The notes under the pieces were generated by a model. It had not been told where the DNA came from. It was given only the letters and a program-made list of their open reading frames with translations, and searched no databases. Positions 7,407 to 15,003 of a stretch of 64,000 nt of DNA are shown here, one piece after another. The DNA lies in contig NZ_KQ949033.1 in the NCBI RefSeq assembly GCF_001514285.1, positions 124,001 to 188,000 of the forward strand, in the 5' to 3' direction. Both the position numbers and the translations under genes were made by a program. Numbering within the stretch: the first letter of the stretch is position 1; each line of letters begins with the position of its first letter. The stretch comes from Streptomyces sp. DSM 15324. Lineage in GTDB: Bacteria; Actinomycetota; Actinomycetes; Streptomycetales; Streptomycetaceae.

Positions 7407-8447
7407 TCAGGGCACGGCGGGGCCGGTGATCTGCCTGCCGTCGTCGCCGTAGGGCCAGACATTGGGGACGCAGCCGTTCATGCCCTTGATCTGCTGCATC
7501 ATCGCGGGGGCCGGCTTCCCCGCGCCGGGGCAGCCGACATGGCCGTGGCCGAGGTAGTGGCCGACCTCGTGGTTGATGATCAGCGCCCGGTAGGACGGGA
7601 CGTCCCGGGCGTAGACGGGGGTGGCCAGTTCCCAGCGCTCCAGGTTGACCATGACCTTGTCGAAGACATTGCAGTTGAAGTCGCCGTGGGTGTCCAGCCC
7701 GCCCTCCAGACAGACCTTGTCGACGGTGCCGGGGGTGGCCACCTTGACGACGAAGTCGGCGCTCCCACCGGAGACCCGCTGGAAGGCGACGGCGCCGTCG
7801 GCGGTCCAGCCGCGCGGGTCGGCCAGCACGGCGTCCACCTGCCGTGCCACGTCCGCGGTGGAGAGCCGCAGCCCCGTCTCGACCTCGACCCGGTAGCGGA
7901 GGGGCTTCTTCCCCTTGCCGGCCGGGGCGCTGCCGCCGGCGGCGGTGACGAAGGTTCCGGGACCGGTGGCCGGGAGGGGGACGGTGGTCCCGGAGGGGCT
8001 CGGCGAGGGGCTCCCGGATACCGCACCGGACGAGCCGGAGGCGGACGCGCCGGGGCTCGGGGCGGTACGGCCGGGCGCCGGCCCTGCCGAGTCGGAGACC
8101 CCGGGCTCGGACGTGTCCGCCCCACCGGCGCCCGAGCCACGGGCACCCGATCCGACGGCGCCGGACCCGCCGGCACCCGCCCCGGAGGCACCGGCCCCGG
8201 ATGCACCGGATTCCGAGGCGCCGGACTCCGCGGCTCCGGGCTCGGCGCGACCGGCGCTTCCCACCCCCGCCAGGACGTCCCTGCCGGCCGGCAGCGCCCA
8301 GCCCACGGCGGCGAAACCGGCGACCCCGAGGGCGGCCGTCGCGGCGAGCCCGCCCCACAGCGGGCCCTTCCCGCGGCGCCGCCCCGCGGCGTGCGCGGGA
8401 GCGCGGCGGCGGCCGGCGGTGGAGGACTGTGCTTTGTGCTCGCTCAT
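7407..8447 (-). CDS. membrane-anchored or secreted DUF3152 metzincin-like protein
   Basis: A 346-residue protein. A basic cytoplasmic N-terminus precedes one membrane segment (about residues 30-55), then about 100 residues of Gly/Ala/Ser/Pro-rich linker, then a DUF3152 domain (about 180-346). The domain contains HEVGHYLGHGH at residues 293-303, which fits the metzincin zinc signature HExxHxxGxxH, followed by a PAMMQQ segment that could be the Met-turn. Four cysteines in the domain could pair outside the cell. Proteolytic activity is inferred from the motif; I know of no proven substrate. It is divergent from a two-component operon with a repeated sequence between them, so it may be a target of that system. 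Confidence 0.82.
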   Translation of the reverse strand: MSEHKAQSSTAGRRRAPAHAAGRRRGKGPLWGGLAATAALGVAGFAAVGWALPAGRDVLAGVGSAGRAEPGAAESGASESGASGAGASGAGAGGSGAVGSGARGSGAGGADTSEPGVSDSAGPAPGRTAPSPGASASGSSGAVSGSPSPSPSGTTVPLPATGPGTFVTAAGGSAPAGKGKKPLRYRVEVETGLRLSTADVARQVDAVLADPRGWTADGAVAFQRVSGGSADFVVKVATPGTVDKVCLEGGLDTHGDFNCNVFDKVMVNLERWELATPVYARDVPSYRALIINHEVGHYLGHGHVGCPGAGKPAPAMMQQIKGMNGCVPNVWPYGDDGRQITGPAVP

Positions 8448-8511
8448 GGTCAGCCAGACTGTGAAGTTGATGTGTTCAGGTCCGGGTCAGACAATAACGG
8501 AATCGTAACGG

Positions 8512-8541
8512 GTGATCATCCGGTCTATGTGATCATCCGGT
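8512..8541. repeat. 13-bp direct repeat, candidate response-regulator binding site
   Basis: GTGATCATCCGGT occurs at 8512-8524 and again, identical, at 8529-8541, separated by four bases (period 17). It lies between the DUF3152 gene and the divergent response regulator gene, 44 bases upstream of the latter's start. OmpR-type regulators bind direct repeats, so autoregulation and control of the DUF3152 gene are plausible. Binding is inferred; the repeat itself is directly visible. Confidence 0.55.
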
Positions 8542-8572
8542 AACAGTGCCCCGCGCGGGCTGCGGCTGTCCC

Positions 8573-8578
8573 GATACT
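8573..8578 (+). promoter_or_regulatory. -10 element of a leaderless promoter (response regulator)
   Basis: GATACT is followed by six bases and then ATG 8585, matching the leaderless pattern seen at several genes here. No Shine-Dalgarno sequence precedes this ATG, which supports the reading. Confidence 0.45.
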
Positions 8579-8584
8579 GAGCCC

Positions 8585-9280
8585 ATGCCACGTGTTCTGC
8601 TGATCGAAGACGACCCCGCCGTGCGGGAAGGGGTCGCGCTGGGGCTGCGCCGCCAGAACCATGAGGTCGCCGCCGTCCCGACCGGGGAGGAGGGCATGGA
8701 CCGGCTGCGGTCCTTCCGGCCCGACGTCGTCGTCCTCGATCTGATGCTGCCCGGGATGAGCGGCCTGGACGTGTGCCGTGCCGTCCGTGCCGTCGACCAG
8801 ACCCTGCCGATCATCATGGCGACCGCGCGCGGTGATGACGTAGACATCGTTGTCGGTCTGGAGGCGGGCGCGGACGACTACGTCGTCAAGCCGGTGCAGG
8901 CCAGGGTGCTGGACGCACGCATCCGGGCCGTGCTGCGCCGGACGGGCGGAGCGGCCCCGGGCGACGGCGGGCTGCCGAAGATCTACACCTACGGGGAGCT
9001 GACCGTCGACCGGGCCGGTCTGTCCGTCACCGTGCGGGGCGCCCCGGTCCAGCTCGCCCCCTCCGAGCTGCGGCTGCTGCTGACCCTGTCCGCCTCCCCG
9101 GGCCAGGTGTTCAGCCGGCAGCAGCTGCTGGAGGCGGTCTGGGAGCACAGCTACCACGGCGACGCCCGGCTGGTGGACGCCTGCGTCAAACGGCTGCGCG
9201 CCAAGATGGGCGACCCGCCGCGCGAACCGCGCTACATCCAGACGGTCCGCGGTTTCGGCTACCGGTTCGCGTCGCGGTGA
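8585..9280 (+). CDS. OmpR-family response regulator
   Basis: A 231-residue regulator. The receiver domain (about 1-118) has the acidic pair in LIEDD, the phosphoacceptor Asp52 in VVVLDLMLPG and the conserved Lys102 in DDYVVKPVQ. The C-terminal winged-helix domain (about 130-231) ends with TVRGFGYRF. It resembles AfsQ1-type regulators, sharing GLEAGADDYVVKPVQ, but differs enough that I give no gene name. Its stop overlaps the kinase start (GTGA), so it is co-translated with the kinase and a lipoprotein. The upstream 13-bp repeat is a likely autoregulatory site. Confidence 0.92.
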   Translation: MPRVLLIEDDPAVREGVALGLRRQNHEVAAVPTGEEGMDRLRSFRPDVVVLDLMLPGMSGLDVCRAVRAVDQTLPIIMATARGDDVDIVVGLEAGADDYVVKPVQARVLDARIRAVLRRTGGAAPGDGGLPKIYTYGELTVDRAGLSVTVRGAPVQLAPSELRLLLTLSASPGQVFSRQQLLEAVWEHSYHGDARLVDACVKRLRAKMGDPPREPRYIQTVRGFGYRFASR

Positions 9281-10965
9281 GACGCGCGGTGAACGACGCG
9301 GTGCACGGCGGGACGCAACACGCGGTGCACGACGGCGTGCATGACGGGACGCAAGCCGCGGGGCGTGACAGCGTGCAAGCCGGGGTGCAAGCCGGGGTGC
9401 ATGACGCGGCGAAAGGGTCGGGGAAAGGCTCGGGGCCGCGACCGGCCACTCCGCAGCACGAGGCGAGCACGCCGGTCAAAGGGTCACGCGCGCCGTCCCG
9501 GGTGGTCCTGCGCGGGCTGCGGGTCCGGCTGGTCGTGGCGTTCGGGCTGGTCGCCGCACTGGCCACCACCACGACGGGTGCGCTGACCTTCCGCGAGGCG
9601 CGCAACGGGATGCTCCAGCAGAGCCAGGACACCGTCATCCGGCAGCTGCGCACCCAGGTCAGCCGGCTCTCCACCGGAGTCGCCTACCCGCCGACCGAGG
9701 ACATGCTCCGGCAGTTCGCGGCCAACGTGGCACTCGCCGAACCCTCCGGCACCTGGCGCGTCCTCGTGACGTACGAGGGGCTGAGCGCGCCCTCCGTGCA
9801 GGGCTACCGCTTCGACGAGGTGACGCCCGCCGTGCGCGAGGCCGTCGGCTCCAGCACGGCCACGGTGTTCCAGCGGGTGCGCAGCGGGGAACGCACCTCC
9901 CTCGTCGTCGGCATGTCGGTCGTCTTCGCCTCCGCCGAGGGGGCCCTGACACCGACCGGCATCCGGGTGTTCCTGACCGTGCCCCAGACCGACGAACAGC
10001 GGTCCGTCGACGCGCTGGTCACGGCCATCGAGCGGGCGACCGCGTCGGCGCTCGGGGTGGCCGTGCTGCTCGCCCTGTTCGCGGCGCGCGGCGTGCTGCG
10101 TCCGGTGCGGGCGCTGCGCCGGGCGACCCGCAGCATCGCCGAGGGCCGGCTCGACACCCGGCTGGACGTCAACGGCTCCGACGAACTCGCCGATCTGTCC
10201 CACACGTTCAACGAGACCGCGGCGGCGCTGGAGCAGTCCGTCGCCGAACTGCGCGGCATGGAGGCGCGGGCCCGCCGTTTCGCCTCGGACGTCTCGCACG
10301 AGCTGCGCACCCCGCTGGCCGCGATGTCGGCGGTCACCGACGTACTGGACGAGGAGGCCGCCCACCTCGATCCGGACACGGCGACCGCGGTACGGCTGAT
10401 CAGCGAGGAGACCGTGAAGCTGGCCCGGCTGGTGGAGGACCTGATGGAGATCTCCCGCTTCGACGCGGGAGCGGCGGTCCTGCACCTGGACGAGGTCGAC
10501 CTCGCCGAGTCGGTCAGGCGCACCCTCGCCTCCCGGGGCTGGTCGGACGCGGTCGAGACCCGGCTGCCCGGACCCGACGAACTGCGCGGCCGGGTCGATC
10601 CGCGCCGGCTGGACGTGGTGGTGGCCAACCTGGTCGGCAACGCCCTGCGGCACGGCGGCCGGCCGGTTCTGCTGACGCTGTCGGAGGGCGGGCCGCACGC
10701 CACCCTGCGGCACGCTGTCCTGGAGGTGGCCGACAGCGGGCCGGGCATCCCCGAGGAGGTGCTGCCGTACGTCTTCGACCGCTTCTACAAGTCCGACACG
10801 GCGCGCACCCGTACCGAGGGCAGCGGGCTGGGCCTGGCGATCACCGAGGAGAATGTTCGGATGCACGGCGGCACCGTCCGCGCGGCCAACCGTCCGGGCG
10901 GCGGTGCCGTCTTCACCGTGGAACTCCCGCTGCGGCGGGACGAGTCGGCGTGGGAGAAGCAGTGA
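9277..10965 (+). CDS. sensor histidine kinase partnered with the upstream regulator
   Basis: A 562-residue membrane kinase. The first 70 residues are an unusual hydrophilic leader with repeated VHDG/VHGG and SVQAG-VQAG units. A first membrane segment follows (about 80-105), then an extracytoplasmic domain (about 105-245), a second segment (about 250-270), HAMP (about 272-325), the phosphoacceptor His341 in SDVSHELRTPL, and a HATPase domain with VVANLVGNALRHG, ADSGPGIPEE and GSGLGLAI. GTG 9277 overlaps the regulator stop; a start further in would remove the odd leader but lose coupling. It is coupled by GTGA to a lipoprotein gene that may modulate it, as CseA does in another Streptomyces system. 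Confidence 0.9.
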   Translation: MRRAVNDAVHGGTQHAVHDGVHDGTQAAGRDSVQAGVQAGVHDAAKGSGKGSGPRPATPQHEASTPVKGSRAPSRVVLRGLRVRLVVAFGLVAALATTTTGALTFREARNGMLQQSQDTVIRQLRTQVSRLSTGVAYPPTEDMLRQFAANVALAEPSGTWRVLVTYEGLSAPSVQGYRFDEVTPAVREAVGSSTATVFQRVRSGERTSLVVGMSVVFASAEGALTPTGIRVFLTVPQTDEQRSVDALVTAIERATASALGVAVLLALFAARGVLRPVRALRRATRSIAEGRLDTRLDVNGSDELADLSHTFNETAAALEQSVAELRGMEARARRFASDVSHELRTPLAAMSAVTDVLDEEAAHLDPDTATAVRLISEETVKLARLVEDLMEISRFDAGAAVLHLDEVDLAESVRRTLASRGWSDAVETRLPGPDELRGRVDPRRLDVVVANLVGNALRHGGRPVLLTLSEGGPHATLRHAVLEVADSGPGIPEEVLPYVFDRFYKSDTARTRTEGSGLGLAITEENVRMHGGTVRAANRPGGGAVFTVELPLRRDESAWEKQ

Positions 10966-11573
10966 CGGGACGTGCCTGCCGTGCGGCGCTGCTGATCGTC
11001 GGCGCGGTGCTCGCGCTCTGCTCCTGCGGCATCCCCGAGACAGGGGTGGTCGAGGCGGGCGGTCCGGCGAGCGGGATCACCGCGACGACCCCGCTGTACT
11101 TCGTCCAGGACGGCGCGCTGTTCGCCGTGCGCCGTGCGGTCCCGGAGGCCGGGGACGCCGCCGTCGCCATCGAGCAGATGCTGGAGGGCCCGGACGTGGT
11201 GGAGCGGTCCCGCGGGGTGACCACGCAGGTGGCCTGGTCGTCGGGGCCGGACTCCTTCCTCCCGACCGACGACTCCTCGCAGACCCGGGACGACCTCGCC
11301 GAGGCGGGCGAGCCGACCGCGGCGCCGGTCCCCTCGGCGTCCGAGTCGGCCAAGGAGCCCGTACGGGCCACGACGGACGGCCGCAGGGTCTCGGTCGTCC
11401 TGCCGAAGGACGTGGCGACGGAGCTCTCCCCTCTGGCGCAGCGGCAGCTGATCTGCACGGCGGGCCGGGCCCGCCGCCTCGTCCTGCGGGACACGGAGCC
11501 GGTGACGGTGACCGTGACCACGGCCGGAGGCCGGCACGCCGAGGGGACCGACGAGGACTGCCCCGATCCGTAG
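10962..11573 (+). CDS. GerMN-like lipoprotein of the two-component operon
   Basis: A 203-residue exported protein. The N-terminus is a short signal peptide ending in LALCSCGIPETG, with the lipidated cysteine probably that of SCGIP. Downstream, the TPLYFVQDGALFAVRR strand pair, AIEQMLEGP helix and LSPLAQRQLICTA helix match the GerMN fold found in LpqB-type lipoproteins that accompany actinobacterial kinases. GTG 10962 overlaps the kinase stop. An inserted Pro/Ala/Ser/Glu-rich stretch (about residues 95-130) interrupts the domain. It is likely an extracytoplasmic accessory that tunes or inhibits the kinase; that role is inferred from gene order. Confidence 0.75.
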   Translation: MTGRACRAALLIVGAVLALCSCGIPETGVVEAGGPASGITATTPLYFVQDGALFAVRRAVPEAGDAAVAIEQMLEGPDVVERSRGVTTQVAWSSGPDSFLPTDDSSQTRDDLAEAGEPTAAPVPSASESAKEPVRATTDGRRVSVVLPKDVATELSPLAQRQLICTAGRARRLVLRDTEPVTVTVTTAGGRHAEGTDEDCPDP

Positions 11574-11792
11574 GCCGCGCCATCTCCCCGTCGGCGTACG
11601 ACGCGGGGCTGGTCAGGGTGAGGTGGCCGTCGGCCTCGGCCGGGGCGGCGCGCGCCTGGGCCGACCGGGCGGCCGCGGCCCTGCGCCCGGTGCGTCGGAA
11701 CCCGCGCGTCGTTTCGGACGGACCGCGCGGGAACCGGCTGAGGCGGGGCACGGCGCCGCGTGGCCCGGCGGACGGACCCCGAAGTCCGGCCC

Positions 11793-11798
11793 TATGGT
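11793..11798 (+). promoter_or_regulatory. -10 element of a leaderless promoter
   Basis: TATGGT, then six bases, then ATG 11805. There is no ribosome site before the ATG, so the following membrane protein is probably translated from a leaderless mRNA. Confidence 0.45.
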
Positions 11799-11804
11799 GG
11801 CCTG

Positions 11805-12458
11805 ATGTGCTGGAGCGCGACGGCCGATCTCGTGGCGGGCGCCGGTGTCACGGCCGTCGGGGTGGCCGCCGTGGCGCGGGTGCGCGCGCGGCGCGATCTG
11901 CCGCTCGCCGCGCTGCCGCTGCTGCTCGGGGCGCACCAGATCGTCGAGGCGGTCGTCCGGCACCGGGGCGGGGGCGGCGGGGCCGCCACCGTCGTCTGGG
12001 CCGTCATCGCGCTGCCGCTGCTGGCGGTGTGGGTGCCCGCCGCGGTGTGGTGCGCGGCCACGGGCCCGGGCGCGCCGGCCGCCCGTCCCCGGCTGGCCGT
12101 GCCGCTCGCGGTGGGAGCCGCGACCGCCGCGGCCCTCGCGTACGGGCTGGCCACCGGCCCGATGACGGCCGAGATCCACGGCCGGACCCTCGGCTACACC
12201 TTCGGACTCCCCCATCCCCCGGTCCTCGTCGCGGGCTACCTGCTGGCCACCGTGGGCTCCCTGCTGCTGTCCGGCGACCGGCGGCTGACCCTGCTCGGCG
12301 TGCTCGTCGCCGTCGGGGCGTCGGTGTGCTGGGCGCTCTGGCGGCTGGAGTTCGTCTCGACCTGGTGCGCCCTGGCGGCCGTGTGCTCGGTGATGCTGCT
12401 CGGCTGGGCACGCACCCGGCCCCCGCCCACCGGGACACCGCTCCACCGAGCCGCCTGA
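11805..12458 (+). CDS. seven-helix membrane protein of unknown function (DUF6629-like)
   Basis: A 217-residue integral membrane protein starting MCWSATADL, with about seven hydrophobic helices and an early conserved GAHQIVEAVV segment. From memory it matches the small Streptomyces family annotated DUF6629; the family name is less certain than the topology. Conserved Cys, His and Glu residues lie in or near the first helices, which could bind metal or haem, but no cofactor motif is complete. It stands alone between a two-component operon and a coiled-coil protein, with 231 bases of apparently empty DNA upstream apart from its promoter. Confidence 0.7.
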   Translation: MCWSATADLVAGAGVTAVGVAAVARVRARRDLPLAALPLLLGAHQIVEAVVRHRGGGGGAATVVWAVIALPLLAVWVPAAVWCAATGPGAPAARPRLAVPLAVGAATAAALAYGLATGPMTAEIHGRTLGYTFGLPHPPVLVAGYLLATVGSLLLSGDRRLTLLGVLVAVGASVCWALWRLEFVSTWCALAAVCSVMLLGWARTRPPPTGTPLHRAA

Positions 12459-12533
12459 GCCGGCGCGCGCCCGACGGAGGACTGACCCGGTCCCGGCGTG
12501 CGCGGGCGCGTAGCCCGGTGGAGGCTGGGCGGC

Positions 12534-13439
12534 ATGGTGGGTGAGCGCGGGCGCGGGGACGGGACGGAGGACGTGGAGGCGGTGCTCGACGCCCTGTACA
12601 CCACCCCGCCGTCCGGTTTCGTGGCGCGCCGTGAGGAGCTGGCGATGGCAGCCCGGACGGCGGGCCGGGCGGAGGACGCCCGCCGGATCCACGGGGCCCG
12701 TCGGCCCACCCTCGCCGCCTGGGCCGCGAATCTGCTGCTGCGGTCTCGGCCGGAGGAGAGCCAGCGGTTCCTGGAGCTGGGCCAGGCACTGCGCAGGGCC
12801 CATCGGGACCTGGATCCGGGCGCGGTGAGGGAGCTGTCCGACCAGCGCCGCAGGATCGTCGTCGCGCTGACCCGCCGGACGGCCGACCTCGCGCTCGACG
12901 CCGGGCAGCGGCTGTCGGCCGCCGTGCTGAGCGAGGTCACCGCCACCCTCCAGGCCGTGCTCGCCGACGCCGACGCGGCGGACCGGTGGGCCACGGGCCG
13001 CCTGGACAACGCCCTGGTCCCGCCGTCGGGCTTCCCGGCGGGGGCCGCACCGGCGCGCCCGGTGCGGCGCGGTCCGCCGTCCCCTCCTCGCAGGGACGAC
13101 CTCGCCCGACGGCGCCGGGAACGCCTCTCCCGTTCCCGTGCGGCGGCCGACACCGCCGCGCGGGAACGGGACGAGCGGCGCGCGGAGCACACCGCCGCCG
13201 AGGCGGCCGTAGGCAGGGCTCGGGAGCACCACGGGCGGGCCCGGCGGGAGGCGGAGGACGCGGAAGAGGCGCTGCGGCGGGCCCGGGAGACGCTCCGGTC
13301 GGCGGCCGAGGAGGAGCGGCGGGCCGAGGAACGGTCCCGCGCGGCCGGCGACGCGCTGGCCCGTGCGGAGCGGGAGGCCCGGCGGGCCGCCCGGGAGGCG
13401 CAGCGGCTGGAACCGGCTCCCGGGGACGGCCCCGAGTAG
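12534..13439 (+). CDS. conserved coiled-coil protein of unknown function
   Basis: A 301-residue hydrophilic protein with no signal peptide or membrane helix. The first 165 residues form a helical region (EAVLDALYTTPPSGFVARR, then PTLAAWAANLLLRS). After a Pro/Arg linker (about 166-190) comes about 100 residues of uninterrupted charged coiled coil rich in Arg, Glu and Ala. Streptomyces carry similar proteins annotated only as hypothetical. ATG 12534 is preceded by GAGGCT seven bases upstream, which could be another leaderless -10. A structural or adaptor role is conceivable, but I see no functional motif. Confidence 0.65.
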   Translation: MVGERGRGDGTEDVEAVLDALYTTPPSGFVARREELAMAARTAGRAEDARRIHGARRPTLAAWAANLLLRSRPEESQRFLELGQALRRAHRDLDPGAVRELSDQRRRIVVALTRRTADLALDAGQRLSAAVLSEVTATLQAVLADADAADRWATGRLDNALVPPSGFPAGAAPARPVRRGPPSPPRRDDLARRRRERLSRSRAAADTAARERDERRAEHTAAEAAVGRAREHHGRARREAEDAEEALRRARETLRSAAEEERRAEERSRAAGDALARAEREARRAAREAQRLEPAPGDGPE

Positions 13440-13484
13440 GGGGTGGTCCGCTCCCCCGGTGGTGCCGGAGGGCAGGATGGGGGC

Positions 13485-13808
13485 ATGAGCGTAGTCAAGA
13501 TCAACGTACTGACGGTCCCGGCCGAGCAGCGGGAGACCCTCGAGAAGCGGTTCGCGGCGCGGGCGCACGCCGTGGAGAACTCCGACGGGTTCGAGTGGTT
13601 CGAGCTGCTCCGCCCGGTCGAGGGCACCGACACCTACCTCGTCTACACGCGCTGGCGGGACGAGGAGTCGTTCCAGGCGTGGATGGAAGGTCCGATGAAG
13701 TCCGCGCACCGGGGCGGCGCCGAGGGCGAGCAGGCCAGGCCCGCCGCCTCGGCCGCGACCCTGTGGTCCTTCGAGGTGGTGCAGCAGGCGGCCCCGAAGG
13801 AGGCGTAG
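13485..13808 (+). CDS. antibiotic biosynthesis monooxygenase (ABM) domain protein
   Basis: A 107-residue single-domain protein of the ABM/haem-degrading monooxygenase fold. Visible features are the first strand VVKINVLTVPAE, the RFAARAHAVENSDGFEWFELL helix-strand unit, and YLVYTRWRDEESFQAWM, the family signature. Small members act as haem oxygenases or cofactor-free oxygenases on quinols; the haem-type histidine is not obvious, so the substrate is open. It is a single gene followed at once by a strong terminator. Confidence 0.82.
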   Translation: MSVVKINVLTVPAEQRETLEKRFAARAHAVENSDGFEWFELLRPVEGTDTYLVYTRWRDEESFQAWMEGPMKSAHRGGAEGEQARPAASAATLWSFEVVQQAAPKEA

Positions 13809-13817
13809 CCGGTCGCG

Positions 13818-13854
13818 CCGGTGGGCGGACGGGATGCCGCCGTCCGCCCACCGG
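13818..13854 (+). terminator. strong hairpin terminator
   Basis: A perfect 15-base inverted repeat (arms 13818-13832 and 13840-13854, CCGGTGGGCGGACGG and its complement) with a 7-base loop starts nine bases after the ABM stop. There is no long T-run, as is usual in Streptomyces terminators. Confidence 0.7.
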
Positions 13855-14013
13855 ACCCACCGGGTGGGGCCCCCTCGTGCGGCTGCCGGGCCGCCGGGAC
13901 CCCGGAGCGTAGGCTGAAAAGGTCGGGCACTCCTTCGCGACGCAGCCCCGCCCCCCTTGATTTTCCTGTGCATTACCTGTGACTGACCCGACCTTTGCCT
14001 GCCGGGGTCCGCC

Positions 14014-14031
14014 GTTCGCCTGGCCTTCACG
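14014..14031 (+). promoter_or_regulatory. candidate PHO box (PhoP site)
   Basis: GTTCGCC-TGGC-CTTCACG are two direct-repeat units in the 11-base spacing of the Streptomyces PhoP consensus GTTCACC, each with one or two mismatches. It is 77 bases upstream of a secreted phosphoesterase, the type of gene PhoP activates under phosphate starvation. Confidence 0.35.
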
Positions 14032-14107
14032 CGGGGCAGGCCCGGGGCTCCTAGGGTGTGCGGCGCCGCTCCCCGAACGTCCGTCGCTTCTGTCCCGGAG
14101 GACAGTC

Positions 14108-14998
14108 ATGGCCGCCGTCAAGGCTTCCCAGCGCAACCGACGCCCCCTCGCCGCACTCGCCGGCGCCGTCGCCCTCACCGCCGCCTCGATCGGTGTCTGG
14201 GCCACCACGGCCACCACCGCCCAGGCCACGGGGCTCCCGACCCCTGACCACGTGGTGGTCGTGGTGCTGGAGAACCACGCCTACTCGCAGGTCATCGGCA
14301 GCTCCAGCGCCCCCTACCTCAACAACACGATCAAGGCGGGCGGGGCGAACCTCACCCAGTCCTACGGTCTGACCCATCCCAGCGAGCCCAACTACTACAT
14401 GCTCTTCTCGGGCTCCAACCAGGGCCGCACCGACGACAGTTGTGTCTCCGTCGGTTCGATCTCCGCCCCCAACCTGGCCTCCGAGCTGATCGCCGCGGGC
14501 ACGACCTGGGCGAGCTACAACGAGTCGCTGCCGAGCCAGGGTTCGACGACCTGCAGCAGCGGCAGGTACGCGCAGAAGCACAACCCCTGGTTCGGGTTCT
14601 CCAACGTGCCGACCAGCACCGCGAAGACCTTCGCGCAGTTCCCGACCGACTACACGACCCTGCCGAAGGTGTCCTTCGTCGTGCCGAACCTGTGCAGCGA
14701 CATGCACGACTGCTCGGTCTCCACCGGCGACACCTGGATCCAGAACAACCTGGGCGCCTACGCCACCTGGGCCAAGACCCACAACAGCGTCCTCGCCGTG
14801 ACCTTCGACGAGGACAACAAGCTCTCCGGCAACCGCATCCCCACCCTGTTCTACGGGGAGCACGTCACGGCTGGCAGCTCCAGCGCCACCACCTACAACC
14901 ACTACAACGTGCTGCGCACGATCGAGGACCTGGCCGGCCTGTCCGCGCACGCCGGCAACGCCGCCTCGGCCTCCGACATCACCGGCATCTGGAACTGA
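14108..14998 (+). CDS. secreted phosphoesterase (acid phosphatase / phospholipase C-like family)
   Basis: A 296-residue exported enzyme. Residues 1-40 are a Sec signal peptide (basic start, hydrophobic core, Ala-rich cleavage site near AQATG). The mature part is the phosphoesterase family of alkaline-phosphatase fold: VVVVVLENHAYSQVI at the start, HPSEPNYYMLFSG, and the late metal-binding VTFDEDN. Substrates in the family are phosphomonoesters or phospholipids. The length is short for a phospholipase C (about 500) and right for the small acid phosphatases. It is probably monocistronic; a PHO-like repeat upstream suggests phosphate control. Confidence 0.8.
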   Translation: MAAVKASQRNRRPLAALAGAVALTAASIGVWATTATTAQATGLPTPDHVVVVVLENHAYSQVIGSSSAPYLNNTIKAGGANLTQSYGLTHPSEPNYYMLFSGSNQGRTDDSCVSVGSISAPNLASELIAAGTTWASYNESLPSQGSTTCSSGRYAQKHNPWFGFSNVPTSTAKTFAQFPTDYTTLPKVSFVVPNLCSDMHDCSVSTGDTWIQNNLGAYATWAKTHNSVLAVTFDEDNKLSGNRIPTLFYGEHVTAGSSSATTYNHYNVLRTIEDLAGLSAHAGNAASASDITGIWN

Positions 14999-15003
14999 CG
15001 CCG

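Noticed and set aside
8585..10965. Naming the two-component pair CseB/CseC or AfsQ1/AfsQ2
   Set aside because: The regulator resembles AfsQ1 in parts, but the gene order (regulator, kinase, lipoprotein; divergent DUF3152) and sequence do not match either named system well enough.
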